Positions 21,171-30,245 of a DNA stretch of 64,000 bases are shown here, piece by piece (the first letter of the stretch is position 1; every line of letters starts with the position of its first letter). The notes beneath the pieces are model-generated. The model searched no databases. It was not told the origin of the DNA and was given only the letters and a program-made list of their open reading frames with translations. A program made the translations under genes and the position numbers. The DNA lies in the NCBI GenBank assembly GCA_963783195.1, contig CAWAMV010000004.1:2480001-2544000 (forward strand), written 5' to 3'. Source of the DNA: Croceibacterium_B sp963783195. GTDB taxonomy: Bacteria > Pseudomonadota > Alphaproteobacteria > Sphingomonadales > Sphingomonadaceae.

Positions 21171-22174
21171 TGGACCGCCCGCTCGACCTGAGGGACCACG
21201 AAGACCTGGTCGGTGACTCGCCCGAGGGCGGCCTGATCGAAGGCGGAGCCCGGGGCGCTGCCGGTACCGGTTCGGTCTTCCGGTTCGGGCAGCCTGCAGA
21301 ACTCGACAAGCACACCCGGGTCAGCCTGCTGAAGCAGGAACGCGAGATCGGCACGAAATACCTCGCCGATCCCAGGCAGATGCGGATCTACACTGTGGTT
21401 ACTCTGGCCTGCTTCGCGCTCTGGCTGGCGAGCTTTCCGCTGACCATTCTCGACATCACGCCGATCTGGCCGTGGTTCCTGTTCGCCACCTTCATCGCTG
21501 CGGTCGGCTACGTGCCGAGTCACGAGGCGATGCACCACAACATCGGCCGGCCCGGCACGAAGTACCACTTCTGGAACGAGCTTGTCGGCGAAGTCGCCAC
21601 GATCATCCTGATCTTTCCGTTCTCGATGGCCCGGCTGATGCACATGCATCACCATTACCATACCAACCATCCCGAGAACGATCCCGACTACACCGACGGG
21701 GCGGACAGCAGCTTCAAGGCGTGGATCAAGACCTGGCTCAATCGCCAGCCCGGGGCCGACGGGTCGATCCACCACTACAAGCGGTGTCTTGAAAGGATCG
21801 GCACCCCCGCCGCGCGCAAGGCGCTGCGCGACACGATGTTGCTGCAGCTCGGTTCGATGGGCTTCATGTTCGCCCTGGCGTGGAGCGGCCATGCCTTCGA
21901 AGCGGCGTTCCTGTTCTGGCTGCCGCGGCACCTGGGTCTCAGCTACATCCGCTACTGGCTGAGCTGGGCCCCGCACCACCCGCGCGATGGACTCGACCGC
22001 TATACCAATACCCGCGTGTTCAGCACACGGGTCGGGCATCACCTGTCGCTGGGGATGCAGTACCACATCGTGCACCACCTCTATCCCGGCATCCCGAACC
22101 ACGCGACGAAGTACGCGTACTACGAGATGAAGCCGATCCTCGAGAAGCGGGGCGTCGACTGCTCGGCGCTCTGA
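21170..22174 (+). CDS. Fatty-acid desaturase superfamily membrane di-iron enzyme
   Basis: 334 residues. The three His boxes of the superfamily are present: HEAMHH, HMHHHYHTNH and HIVHHLYPGIPNH. Hydrophobic segments surround them. The first 70 residues are polar and cytoplasmic. The enzyme should use O2 and an electron donor to desaturate or hydroxylate a lipid. Related proteins act on acyl chains or on carotenoid rings, and I cannot tell which; carotenoid hydroxylation is plausible in this lineage. It is coupled to the small protein before it and convergent with thiL. Confidence 0.85.
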   Translation: MDRPLDLRDHEDLVGDSPEGGLIEGGARGAAGTGSVFRFGQPAELDKHTRVSLLKQEREIGTKYLADPRQMRIYTVVTLACFALWLASFPLTILDITPIWPWFLFATFIAAVGYVPSHEAMHHNIGRPGTKYHFWNELVGEVATIILIFPFSMARLMHMHHHYHTNHPENDPDYTDGADSSFKAWIKTWLNRQPGADGSIHHYKRCLERIGTPAARKALRDTMLLQLGSMGFMFALAWSGHAFEAAFLFWLPRHLGLSYIRYWLSWAPHHPRDGLDRYTNTRVFSTRVGHHLSLGMQYHIVHHLYPGIPNHATKYAYYEMKPILEKRGVDCSAL

Positions 22175-22183
22175 GCGCCGGTC

Positions 22184-23056
22184 CTAGCGGTGCTGAAATC
22201 CCAGGCTGCCCTCCGGCGCCTCGCCGTCGAGCAGAAGCGGGAACCCGGCATCGGCCTGCACCCTGCCGATGAGCGTGGCGGAAACCGGCGGATCGGTCAC
22301 GTCCGGCGGCAGGGTGAACAGCAACTCGTAATCGTCGCCCCAGCGCATGGCGTAATGACGCCGCCCCTCGTGGGTGGCGAGCGGGACGGACTTGCTGGCG
22401 ATGGCGAAGGTCACGCCGCTCGCTTCGGCCATGCGGGTTGCATCGAGCAGGAGGCCGTCCGAAATGTCCATCATGGCGCTCACGTGCGGGGCGAGCAGTT
22501 CGCCCTCGATCAGCCGGGCCATCGGGCGGCGGTAGGCAGTCGTATCGGCCCGGGTGTTGTCGCGCAGCGCCTCGAAACCGAGCATCGCCGCGCCGAGCGC
22601 GCCGGTCACCCAGATGCAGTCTCCCGGCTGCGCGCCCGATCGCGAGGGCACCGGCACGTGGGTCGCGGCGCCCACCGCGGTCAGGCCCCAGGTCCGCGGC
22701 TTCCCGCCCGAAACGGTGTCGCCGCCGAGTAGCGGGACGCGGTAGTGCGAGAGAACGTCGTGCAGGCCAATGAGGAAACGATCGTCGTGTTCGCCGAGCA
22801 TGTAGCCGAGCAGCACGCCGAGGGGCCGCGCACCCTTGGCGGCCAGGTCCGACAGGTTCGTGGCCACCAGTTTCCACGCGACGTCGGCGAGGTCCTGCTC
22901 GGGCATGGTGTGCACGCCTTCGACCATCGCGTCGTGCGTCAGGACCAGGGTTTCTGCCCCCAGCTGCATCACGGCGCAGTCGTCCTCCAGCCCGCGGGCG
23001 GCCGGATCGTTGGCGATGTGCCGCAGGGCAGCGACGAAGGCGGCTTCGCCTTTCAT
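22184..23056 (-). CDS. thiL: Thiamine-monophosphate kinase
   Basis: 290 residues. It phosphorylates thiamine monophosphate to the active cofactor thiamine diphosphate. Family motifs are visible: GLEDDCAVM, THDAMVEGVH, KLVATNLSDLAAKGARP, LLGGDTVSG and MMDISDGLLLD. In most alphaproteobacteria thiL follows nusB directly; here a nuclease gene on the other strand separates them. It ends 9 bases from the convergent desaturase-family gene. Confidence 0.94.
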   Translation of the reverse strand: MKGEAAFVAALRHIANDPAARGLEDDCAVMQLGAETLVLTHDAMVEGVHTMPEQDLADVAWKLVATNLSDLAAKGARPLGVLLGYMLGEHDDRFLIGLHDVLSHYRVPLLGGDTVSGGKPRTWGLTAVGAATHVPVPSRSGAQPGDCIWVTGALGAAMLGFEALRDNTRADTTAYRRPMARLIEGELLAPHVSAMMDISDGLLLDATRMAEASGVTFAIASKSVPLATHEGRRHYAMRWGDDYELLFTLPPDVTDPPVSATLIGRVQADAGFPLLLDGEAPEGSLGFQHR

Positions 23057-23130
23057 TCCCCTTGCCCTTTCATCGTGCGGTCATTTCGCTAGGGCCATTT
23101 GCAGCCCCACTGCTTCCGGGATTCGCACAC

Positions 23131-23964
23131 ATGAAGAGCCTTGCCCCCGTTCTTGCCGTCACCGCCGCGCTCTCCGCCCTTGCCAGTCCCGCCGCGGCGT
23201 GGGGTCCGGTCGGCCATCGCATCACCGCGCAGATAGCGCAGGACAACGTCAGCGGGAATACGCGCGCGCACATCCGCGAAATCCTCGGCACGGAAGACAT
23301 GGCGGAGGCAGCGACCTGGCCGGACGAGGAGCGTTCGGGCGCGGACGTGTTCTGGCGCCAGACGGCCTACCCCTGGCACTTCGTCACCCTCCAACCGACC
23401 GACCACGCCAGCGATCTCGTCCATCCCGAGGAAGGCGACGCGGCGACCGCGGTCGCACGGTTCACGGCCGAGCTGCGCGACCCGGCGACTTCCGCCGAAA
23501 AGAAGGCCGGCGCGCTGCGCTTCCTGATCCACGTGATCGGCGACCTTCACCAGCCGCTCCACGTGGGCAAGGAAGGCGACCGTGGCGGCAACGACGTGAA
23601 GGTGCAGTGGTTCGACGACCCGGTGCAGCGCAACCTGCACTGGGTGTGGGACGTCGGCATGATCGACAAGCAGTTCCTCAGCTACACCGAATACGCCGAT
23701 CGGCTCGAACGGCACATCACGCCCGCACAGGTCATCGCGTGGTGGGACCGCAACCCGAACGACTGGATGAACGAGAGCATCGACATCAGGAACAGGCTCT
23801 ATCCCGTGCCGAGCGAGAAGTACGGCAACGGGACCGCGGAAGCTCCGTTCAGGCTCGAATACCGCTACGCCTACGACTGGAACGACACGATGGAGCAGCG
23901 CCTGTCGCAGGCGGGCATTCGCATCGCGGCCTATCTCGACTGGGTCTTCGCCGACCAGCCCTGA
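23131..23964 (+). CDS. Secreted S1/P1-type nuclease
   Basis: 277 residues. A signal peptide ending in SPAAA leaves Trp as the mature N-terminus (AWGPVGHR), which is a zinc ligand in this family. Further ligands are visible in HVIGDLHQPLH and NLHWVWD. It is a trinuclear-zinc phosphodiesterase acting on single-stranded nucleic acid, exported to the periplasm or medium. Phosphate or nucleotide scavenging is the likely use. It lies on the plus strand between the minus-strand genes nusB and thiL. Confidence 0.92.
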   Translation: MKSLAPVLAVTAALSALASPAAAWGPVGHRITAQIAQDNVSGNTRAHIREILGTEDMAEAATWPDEERSGADVFWRQTAYPWHFVTLQPTDHASDLVHPEEGDAATAVARFTAELRDPATSAEKKAGALRFLIHVIGDLHQPLHVGKEGDRGGNDVKVQWFDDPVQRNLHWVWDVGMIDKQFLSYTEYADRLERHITPAQVIAWWDRNPNDWMNESIDIRNRLYPVPSEKYGNGTAEAPFRLEYRYAYDWNDTMEQRLSQAGIRIAAYLDWVFADQP

Positions 23965-23982
23965 GCCGCGCCGGGGAGCGGA

Positions 23983-24429
23983 CTACTTGCGGACCGTTTT
24001 GGCCACGGCGTCGAGCACGCCGTTGACGAACTTCGCCTCGCGCGCTTCGAAGAAGGCGTGGGCGACGTCGACATATTCGCTGATCGCAGTGCCGACCGGA
24101 ATGTCGGGCCGGGCCATCAGCTCATAGGCCCCCGCTCGCAGGATCTGCAGCATCGTCTTGTCGAGCCGGGCGAGATTCCAGCCCTCGGCCAGCCGTTCGG
24201 ACAACAGCGCGTCGATCTCCTCGCGCCGGGCGATCGCGCCCCCGACCAGGTCGTCGAAGAAATCGACGTCGGCCTCGGCGTACTGATCTTCCTCGATCGC
24301 GCGGCCGAGGCGGTGCTGGTGAAACTCGTCGAGCAGGCGCGCAGCGCCGGTTCCCTCCATCTGGTATTGGTACAGGGCCTGGACCGCGGCGAGGCGGGCG
24401 GCGGAGCGGGACTGCGACCTGGTGTTCAC
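23983..24429 (-). CDS. nusB: Transcription antitermination protein NusB
   Basis: 148 residues. SARLAAVQALYQYQMEG-like N-terminus, then the all-helical core with NLARLDKTMLQILRAGAYEL and the C-terminal KFVNGVLDAV signature. It binds boxA RNA with NusE in rRNA antitermination. The start is a GTG that overlaps the hisD stop (GTGA), so translation is coupled to hisD. An unusual hisG-hisD-nusB order results. Confidence 0.94.
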   Translation of the reverse strand: MNTRSQSRSAARLAAVQALYQYQMEGTGAARLLDEFHQHRLGRAIEEDQYAEADVDFFDDLVGGAIARREEIDALLSERLAEGWNLARLDKTMLQILRAGAYELMARPDIPVGTAISEYVDVAHAFFEAREAKFVNGVLDAVAKTVRK

Positions 24430-25718
24430 TTCAACCTGACTTTCACGGATTCTGCGTGGGCCGGCAGGCCTTCGGCCTCGGCGAGGGCGATCGCAGCGGG
24501 CCCGATCTTTTCGAGCGCCGCGCGGTCGACGTGGATGAAGCTCGTGCGCTTCATGAAATCGAGCACCGACAATCCGCTGGCGAAACGCGCGCGGCGGCCT
24601 GTCGGCAGGACGTGGTTGGGCCCGGCGACATAATCGCCGACCGCCTCGGGCGTGTGCCGCCCCAGGAATACGCTGCCCGCGTGGCGCAGGCCGGCGAACA
24701 TCGCTTCCGGATCGTCTACCGCCAGCTCGACATGTTCGGCCGCCAGTCGATTGGCGAGATCGACCGCATCGGCGAGATCGGGCACCACGATCATCACGCC
24801 GTGTTCCTTCCAGCTCTCGCGCGCGGTACGGTTGGTCGAAAGCATGGCGCATTGCACGTCGACCCGGTCCTCGACCTGTTCGGCGAAGTCCTCGTCGTCG
24901 GTGATGAGGATCGACTGCGCGGCCGGATCGTGCTCGGCCTGGCTTAGCAGGTCGGCGGCGATCCAGTCGGGATCGTTCTTCCCGTCGGCGATCACAAGGA
25001 TCTCGCTCGGCCCGGCGACCATGTCGATGCCGACCACGCCGTAGAGCTGGCGCTTGGCCTCGGCGACATAGGCGTTGCCCGGCCCCGTGATCACGTCAAC
25101 CCGCTTGATGCGCTGCGTGCCATAAGCCAGCGCGGCGACCGCCTGCGCTCCGCCGACGCGCCACATCTCGTCGATCCCGGCAAGGTGAGCAGCGGCCAGG
25201 ACAAGCGGGTTGACCTGCCCCTTGGGAGTGGGCGTGACCACCGCCAGCCGCTCGACCCCGGCGACCCTGGCGGGAATCGCGTTCATCAACAGCGAGGAGG
25301 GATAGGCCGCCCGCCCCCCCGGCACATAGAGCCCGGCAGCATCGACCGGGCGCCACTTTGCGCCAAGCCGAACCCCGGTCTCGTCGGTATAGTCGCGGTC
25401 ACCGGGAAGCTGGTTTTCGTGATAGGCGCGAATTCGCCGGGCGGCGAGTTCGAGCGCATCGCGCAGCTTCGCGTCGAGCGCGAGGAAGGCCATCTCGCAC
25501 TCGTCCTTCGAGATGCGCCAGCTCGCAACATCGGCCGTCAGGAAGTGGTTGTCGTACCGCGCCGTCATGTCCTGCAGCGCGTCGTCGCCGCGGGTGCGTA
25601 CTTTCTCGAGGATCTCGTCGACCGTGCGCGCGACGTTGTCGCCGCTCTCGCGTCGGTCGTCGACGATCCGCTGGAATTTTCTGCCGAAGTCGGGATCGGA
25701 GGTCTTGAGCCGCTGCAT
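24426..25718 (-). CDS. hisD: Histidinol dehydrogenase
   Basis: 430 residues, full length. It performs the two NAD+-dependent oxidations of histidinol to histidine with a zinc ion. Motifs visible include YVPGGRAAYPSSLLMN, RVGGAQAVAALAYGT, DVITGPGN and AGPSEILV, with the zinc-binding SQAEHDP. Its start shares a base with the hisG stop, and its stop overlaps nusB. Confidence 0.96.
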   Translation of the reverse strand: MQRLKTSDPDFGRKFQRIVDDRRESGDNVARTVDEILEKVRTRGDDALQDMTARYDNHFLTADVASWRISKDECEMAFLALDAKLRDALELAARRIRAYHENQLPGDRDYTDETGVRLGAKWRPVDAAGLYVPGGRAAYPSSLLMNAIPARVAGVERLAVVTPTPKGQVNPLVLAAAHLAGIDEMWRVGGAQAVAALAYGTQRIKRVDVITGPGNAYVAEAKRQLYGVVGIDMVAGPSEILVIADGKNDPDWIAADLLSQAEHDPAAQSILITDDEDFAEQVEDRVDVQCAMLSTNRTARESWKEHGVMIVVPDLADAVDLANRLAAEHVELAVDDPEAMFAGLRHAGSVFLGRHTPEAVGDYVAGPNHVLPTGRRARFASGLSVLDFMKRTSFIHVDRAALEKIGPAAIALAEAEGLPAHAESVKVRLK

Positions 25719-26389
25719 CAGGCCGCCTTCTCGTCAGCCATCGCGCGGAACCGCTCGACCAGCGCGGCCACACGCGGGTCGGTCTTGAGGGCGGCCCTGT
25801 TGACGACGAGCCGGGCGGAAATGTCCATGATCCGGTCGGTCTCGACCAGCCCGTTGTCCTTCAGCGTACGGCCGGTGGAAACGAGGTCGACGATCCTGCC
25901 GGCAAGGCCCAGGCTGGGCGCCAGCTCCATCGCCCCGTTCAGCTTGATGCATTCGGCCTGGATGCCCTGCGCCTCGAACCAGCGCTTGGTCAGGTTGGGA
26001 TACTTGGTCGCTACGCGCAGGTGGCTGGGATTGCCCGGGCTGTGCTGCGCGGCTTCGCTCGGTTCGGCGACCGAGAGGCGGCAATGGCCGATATCCAGAT
26101 CGACCGGAGCATAAAGTTCGGAGAAATCGAACTCCTCGATCACGTCGCTGCCGACGATCCCGGCCTGCGCGGCGCCGAAGGCAACAAAGGTCGCCACATC
26201 GAAGGCACGCACGCGGATGAGCCTTGCCGCACCGCCCTCGCAAGCGAACGAAAGCGCGCGGTTGCCCTTGTCGTGAAACGCGGATTCCGGCACGAGGCCG
26301 GCGCGCGCCATCACCGGCAGCGCCTCGTCGAGGATGCGGCCCTTGGGCACGGCGAACGTGATGGGGCTGGGGGTCGGCGGCTTGGTCAT
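25718..26389 (-). CDS. hisG: ATP phosphoribosyltransferase, short form (HisG-S)
   Basis: 223 residues. It starts histidine synthesis by joining ATP and PRPP. The N-terminal FAVPKGRI and the PRPP-binding segment IVDLVSTGRTLKDNGL are present. It lacks the C-terminal regulatory domain of long HisG, so family knowledge says it needs the HisZ partner, which is not in this window. The ATG at 26389 gives the usual N-terminus. First gene of hisG-hisD-nusB, divergent from the DUF2332 gene. Confidence 0.95.
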   Translation of the reverse strand: MTKPPTPSPITFAVPKGRILDEALPVMARAGLVPESAFHDKGNRALSFACEGGAARLIRVRAFDVATFVAFGAAQAGIVGSDVIEEFDFSELYAPVDLDIGHCRLSVAEPSEAAQHSPGNPSHLRVATKYPNLTKRWFEAQGIQAECIKLNGAMELAPSLGLAGRIVDLVSTGRTLKDNGLVETDRIMDISARLVVNRAALKTDPRVAALVERFRAMADEKAA

Positions 26390-26433
26390 CGCGGCTGCGC
26401 AGATAGGGAAGGGTCGGGGAAAGGGCAACGCAA

Positions 26434-27501
26434 ATGGCCGATGCGAAACCGGTGATGGAAATCGCGGACGTGCGCGAGGCGATCGAATGGCAGGCGCGCC
26501 ATAGCGAGGAAGCCGGCGCGCCCTGCACCGCGCGCGTCATCCGCGCCGAACTGGCCATCATCGACGGACATTCCGCGACCGGGCGCCGTATGGCCAACTG
26601 GCAGGGGCTCTCGCTGGCCGACGCGATGCCCCTGCGGGTCGCCGGCGGTTTGCACTGGCTTTACCTGGCGGGCGAGGACCGGCGACTCGAGCCGGTCTAC
26701 GCCGGGCTGCTGACCGACCAGCGGGCGATCGACTCGATCGTGGCCGATATGGCGGAAAAGTTCGACGCCCGCCTGTTGCCCTGGCTCGATGGTCCTCCGC
26801 AGACCAACGAGGCTGGTAGGTCGGCCAGCGTGATGGCCGGTCTGCTCTGGCTGTCGGAACGGCTCGGGCCGAAGTTCGAGTTGAACGAGATCGGGGCAAG
26901 CGCGGGCGTCAATACCATGATGGGGCGCTATTTCTACGACCTGGGCGGTACCACAGCCGGGCCGAGCCTGTCGCGGATGCGGATCGTGCCCGAATGGCGC
27001 GGCGATCCGCCGCCGCCTGTGCCGGTCGAGATCGTCGCCGTTCGGGGCTGCGATCTTTCGCCGGTCGACCTGACCGATCCCGATCAGGCGCTGCGCCTGA
27101 AGGCCTATGTCTGGGCCGATGCGACCGAACGGATGGCGCGGCTCGACATGGCGATAGAGATGGCCGAGCGTGCCCCGCCCGATCTCGTGCGGCAGGACGC
27201 GGTGGACTTCGTGCGCGAGATGCTCGCGCGCCCGCAGGACGAAGGCGTCACCCGGACCCTGTTCCACACCGTCATGTGGCAATATCTTCCCGCGGCTTCC
27301 AAGACGGCGATCAAGGAAATGATGGAAGAAGCAGGTGCCGCGGCGACGGCCGAACGCCCGCTTGCCTGGGTCAGCCTGGAAACCAACCGCGCGACCTTTC
27401 GCCATGAATTGCGCGTGCGTTACTGGCCGGGCGGACAAGAGCCGGTGTTCCTCCTGTCAGCCCACCCGCACGGCGCATGGGTCGAATGGAGGGGCGGTTA
27501 G
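26434..27501 (+). CDS. DUF2332 family protein
   Basis: 355 residues. The family pattern is clear: LPWLDGPPQTNEAGRSA, then LSERLGPKFELNEIGASAGVN, which resembles a SAM-type glycine loop, and FHTVMWQYLP further on. Function of DUF2332 is not established; a methyltransferase-like fold has been suggested by the GASAGVN segment, which is my inference. The ATG at 26434 lies 44 bases from the divergent hisG start. Confidence 0.85.
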   Translation: MADAKPVMEIADVREAIEWQARHSEEAGAPCTARVIRAELAIIDGHSATGRRMANWQGLSLADAMPLRVAGGLHWLYLAGEDRRLEPVYAGLLTDQRAIDSIVADMAEKFDARLLPWLDGPPQTNEAGRSASVMAGLLWLSERLGPKFELNEIGASAGVNTMMGRYFYDLGGTTAGPSLSRMRIVPEWRGDPPPPVPVEIVAVRGCDLSPVDLTDPDQALRLKAYVWADATERMARLDMAIEMAERAPPDLVRQDAVDFVREMLARPQDEGVTRTLFHTVMWQYLPAASKTAIKEMMEEAGAAATAERPLAWVSLETNRATFRHELRVRYWPGGQEPVFLLSAHPHGAWVEWRGG

Positions 27502-27510
27502 AGCTCCCGC

Positions 27511-27669
27511 CTATTCCATCCAGAAGGGCTTCCAGACGGGCTTGTCGTTGCGATGCCCCCGTTCGCGCCGGCGCTCGTAACGCCGATACCGCACGGTGGC
27601 CACGACTGACCCCGCCACAAGCAGGATGATGACCGCGATAATGGCAAACGCTACTGTTTCGCGCTGCAT
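27511..27669 (-). CDS. Small single-pass membrane protein, hypothetical
   Basis: 52 residues: a hydrophobic helix (about 6-25, VAFAIIAVIILLVAGSVVA), then a strongly basic segment RYRRYERRRERGHR and a hydrophobic tail KPVWKPFW. The composition is typical of small inner-membrane proteins with a cytoplasmic basic tail. It converges on the DUF2332 gene. The translation is free of rare codons, but homologues could not be checked. Confidence 0.55.
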   Translation of the reverse strand: MQRETVAFAIIAVIILLVAGSVVATVRYRRYERRRERGHRNDKPVWKPFWME

Positions 27670-27775
27670 GAAGCTGGCCCTCGATTGCTGCAGCGCAGCA
27701 TATCCCTAAAACTGGGGGCGGCAAGGGCCAATCAGGGACATTGCCGATTTTTCAGCTTCGCGGGCACGGAGCTTT

Positions 27776-28657
27776 TCATCCGCTCAGGAAACTCTTCATC
27801 GCGGCGTTGACCGCGGCGGGCGCCTCCCAGGGGACAAAGTGTCCACAGCCGCGCAGCTCGACGAGGACCATATCCTCCACCCAGTCGCCAAGACCTGCCG
27901 TGTTGCAGGGAGGCAGCGCCTCGTCGTCGAGCGCCCAGACGACGAGCGTGGGAATTTCGAGCTTCGGAATCGGCAAGGGTGCGAAACCGGGCGGCAGACC
28001 CATCGGCGCGCCGAGAGGCGGGACCTCGATCGCGCTGGCGCGATACCAGTTGAGCATGGCGAAGGCACGCGCCGGATCAGCCCACTGCTCGAGCAGGATG
28101 GCCCGCTCGTCCGCCGGCATCGGCGACGGCTTGCTCCAGTCGAGCGCCTTCAGCAACAGCGCGCCCAGGCCGTGCTCGCGCACGAGGGCGTCGTTGGCGG
28201 GATCGCGGAACGCGCGCATGTACTGGCTTGCCTTGCGCTGCGCCGGGTCGGTCCACAGGAGCTGCTGGAAAAGCGCGGGATGCGGCGCGTTGGCGATGAC
28301 GCAGCGTTCGACCCGCGTGCCCTGTCCAAGAGCCGCGACCAGCCAGGCGATGGCCCCGCCCCAGTCATGCCCGACGATGGTGAAGCGATCGACGCCGAGC
28401 GAGTCCGCAAGCTGGAAGACGTCGCCCACCAGCTTGTCCGTCGTATAATCCTCGACCTCCGGCGGCATGGCGGACTCGCCGTAGCCGCGCTGGTCTGGCG
28501 CGATGCAGCGGAATCGGCCCGAGAAATGGGCGACCTGATGGCGCCAGGTGCGGTGGTTCTCGGGAAAGCCGTGCAGGAAAAGTAGCGCCGGGGCATCTCG
28601 CGGACCGGTGTCCTCGACCGCGATTTCAAGGCCGGAGGCGAGCGTGACGCGCTCCAT
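27776..28657 (-). CDS. Alpha/beta hydrolase, epoxide hydrolase-like
   Basis: 293 residues. HGFPENHRTW forms the oxyanion loop. The nucleophile elbow GHDWGG (Asp98) has an Asp nucleophile, as in epoxide hydrolases and dehalogenases. The acid is probably in WALDDEALP and the base in CGHFVPWE. Cap-domain tyrosines in QYMRAF and NWYRAS fit epoxide hydrolases better than dehalogenases. It is coupled by a shared base (TGATG) to the upstream pirin gene. It would detoxify epoxides or related esters; substrate unknown. Confidence 0.85.
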   Translation of the reverse strand: MERVTLASGLEIAVEDTGPRDAPALLFLHGFPENHRTWRHQVAHFSGRFRCIAPDQRGYGESAMPPEVEDYTTDKLVGDVFQLADSLGVDRFTIVGHDWGGAIAWLVAALGQGTRVERCVIANAPHPALFQQLLWTDPAQRKASQYMRAFRDPANDALVREHGLGALLLKALDWSKPSPMPADERAILLEQWADPARAFAMLNWYRASAIEVPPLGAPMGLPPGFAPLPIPKLEIPTLVVWALDDEALPPCNTAGLGDWVEDMVLVELRGCGHFVPWEAPAAVNAAMKSFLSG

Positions 28658-29541
28658 CAAGGATAGCTCACCGTCTTGGGCACTTCGGGCAGCGGGATGA
28701 ACTCTTCCTCGTCGCCCGGCACCCGGGCAAAGCGCCCTTCGCGCCAGTCCGCCTTTGCCTGCTCGATCCGTTCGCGGTCGGAGCTGACGAAGTTCCACCA
28801 TACGTGGCGCCTGGTGGAGAAAGCCTCGCCGCCCAGCAGCATGGCGCGCCCGCCCCTTTCGCTGCGCAGCGTCATCGCCTCGCCCGGCTTGAGGACATAG
28901 AGGGTATAGAGGTCGAGGGGCTGGCCATCGAGGCTGCCCTCGCCGCCCACGAGCATGACCGCCCGCTCGTCGGCTTCCGCCTCGACCGGGATCGCGCCGC
29001 CGGCCGCGAGCACGATCTCCGCGTAGATCGTCTCGGCATAGCAGGTGGTCCTGGCCCGCTCGCCCCAGAGCGAGCCCATGACGATCCGCGCTTCGGCGCC
29101 GTGGACCGAAACGACGGGCAGATCGCTCACCGCCTCGAAGGCGGGGTCGAGTTCTTCCCGCCCGTCGGGCAGTGCGAGCCAGGTCTGCATGCCGTACAAC
29201 TTCGGACCGCCGGCACGCTCGCTTGCCGGGCTGCGCTCAGAATGTACGATGCCCTTGCCGGCGGTCATCAGGTTGACCGTGCCGGGACGGATCGTGCTGA
29301 AGGTGCCGAGGCTGTCGCGGTGGTCGATCGCGCCCTCGAACAGCCAGGTGACCGTGGCCAGGTTGATGTGCGGGTGCGGTCGCACGTCCATCCCCTCGCC
29401 CAGGGCAAGCTGCGCCGGGCCGAACTGGTCGACGAACACGAAGGGCCCGACCATGCGGCACTCCGCCTGCGGCACCGCGCGCCGTACCTCGAAGCTGCCG
29501 AGGTCGTGGGTGACGGGGGTGACGGTCTTCACGATGCTCAT
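28657..29541 (-). CDS. Pirin family protein
   Basis: 294 residues with two cupin domains. The iron-binding pattern is present: RPHPHINLATVTW and GIVHSERS carry the His and Glu ligands, as in pirin and quercetinase-like YhhW. Function in bacteria varies (quercetin dioxygenase, redox sensing), so no exact activity is assigned. It starts within the stop of the GST gene upstream (ATGA) and ends in the start of the epoxide-hydrolase-like gene, forming a tight GST-pirin-hydrolase operon. Confidence 0.9.
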   Translation of the reverse strand: MSIVKTVTPVTHDLGSFEVRRAVPQAECRMVGPFVFVDQFGPAQLALGEGMDVRPHPHINLATVTWLFEGAIDHRDSLGTFSTIRPGTVNLMTAGKGIVHSERSPASERAGGPKLYGMQTWLALPDGREELDPAFEAVSDLPVVSVHGAEARIVMGSLWGERARTTCYAETIYAEIVLAAGGAIPVEAEADERAVMLVGGEGSLDGQPLDLYTLYVLKPGEAMTLRSERGGRAMLLGGEAFSTRRHVWWNFVSSDRERIEQAKADWREGRFARVPGDEEEFIPLPEVPKTVSYP

Positions 29542-30245
29542 TGTTCGTCCAGTTCTTCGTAATGGCGGAAGATGCCGTCCTCGTTGAACTCCAGCCGCCG
29601 CTCGCTGGCGAGATAGGCGGCGACGCCGTCGATCTCGGGCACGGCGGACTGCAGGCCTTCGAGCCACTGCCAGGTGCCCTGCATCTTCCGCATGTACCCC
29701 GGGAACATGTAGTCGAGCCCTTCCATGACCTGGAACAGGCTGGTGTCCACATGGCTCCACTGGTCGCCGAGAACGAAGGGGCCGCCGTTGGTGCCAACGG
29801 CATTGTCGAAGTGAATCAGGAACTTGGGGATGCGATTGGCGCGGAAGTCCTCGGCCCGCCCATAGGCGGCGTCCATCTGGTCGGCGTAGAACAGGCTGCT
29901 GGCGATCGGGTGGTGGACCGCGTGAATCTCGGCCACGAAGTCGGCGATGTCGAACTGCAGCTGGACGAGGCCGAGATCCGTGGCGAGGTCGCCGGTGCCG
30001 AGCCCCTCGCGGTCGTTGAGGTAGGTGAGGATAAGGCCGGTCTGGCCGATCACGACGTCGCCGTCGACCAGGTAGGGCGGCGCGAAGGGGCGGATCCCTT
30101 CGCGCGCGTGCAGATCCTCGACCAGCGCATCGGCGCTCTCGTCGCGGGCGAGGTCCTCGTACTCGATTTCAGCCGCTTCCATGAACAGGCGGACGAACTC
30201 GCCGCGGCCGGGGATGCTCGGCCAGTACCAGAGCTGGCAGGTCAT
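29538..30245 (-). CDS. Glutathione S-transferase family protein (1 of 5 in this region)
   Basis: 235 residues. The N-terminal thioredoxin-like part LWYWPSIPGRGEFVRLFMEA resembles mu/sigma-type GSTs with an aromatic or Tyr catalytic position. GQTGLILTYL corresponds to the glutathione-binding QSxAI loop. The helical C-terminal domain follows. First gene after bolA on the minus strand, overlapping it by 4 bases at 30242-30245 and the pirin gene at the other end. Confidence 0.85.
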   Translation of the reverse strand: MTCQLWYWPSIPGRGEFVRLFMEAAEIEYEDLARDESADALVEDLHAREGIRPFAPPYLVDGDVVIGQTGLILTYLNDREGLGTGDLATDLGLVQLQFDIADFVAEIHAVHHPIASSLFYADQMDAAYGRAEDFRANRIPKFLIHFDNAVGTNGGPFVLGDQWSHVDTSLFQVMEGLDYMFPGYMRKMQGTWQWLEGLQSAVPEIDGVAAYLASERRLEFNEDGIFRHYEELDEQ

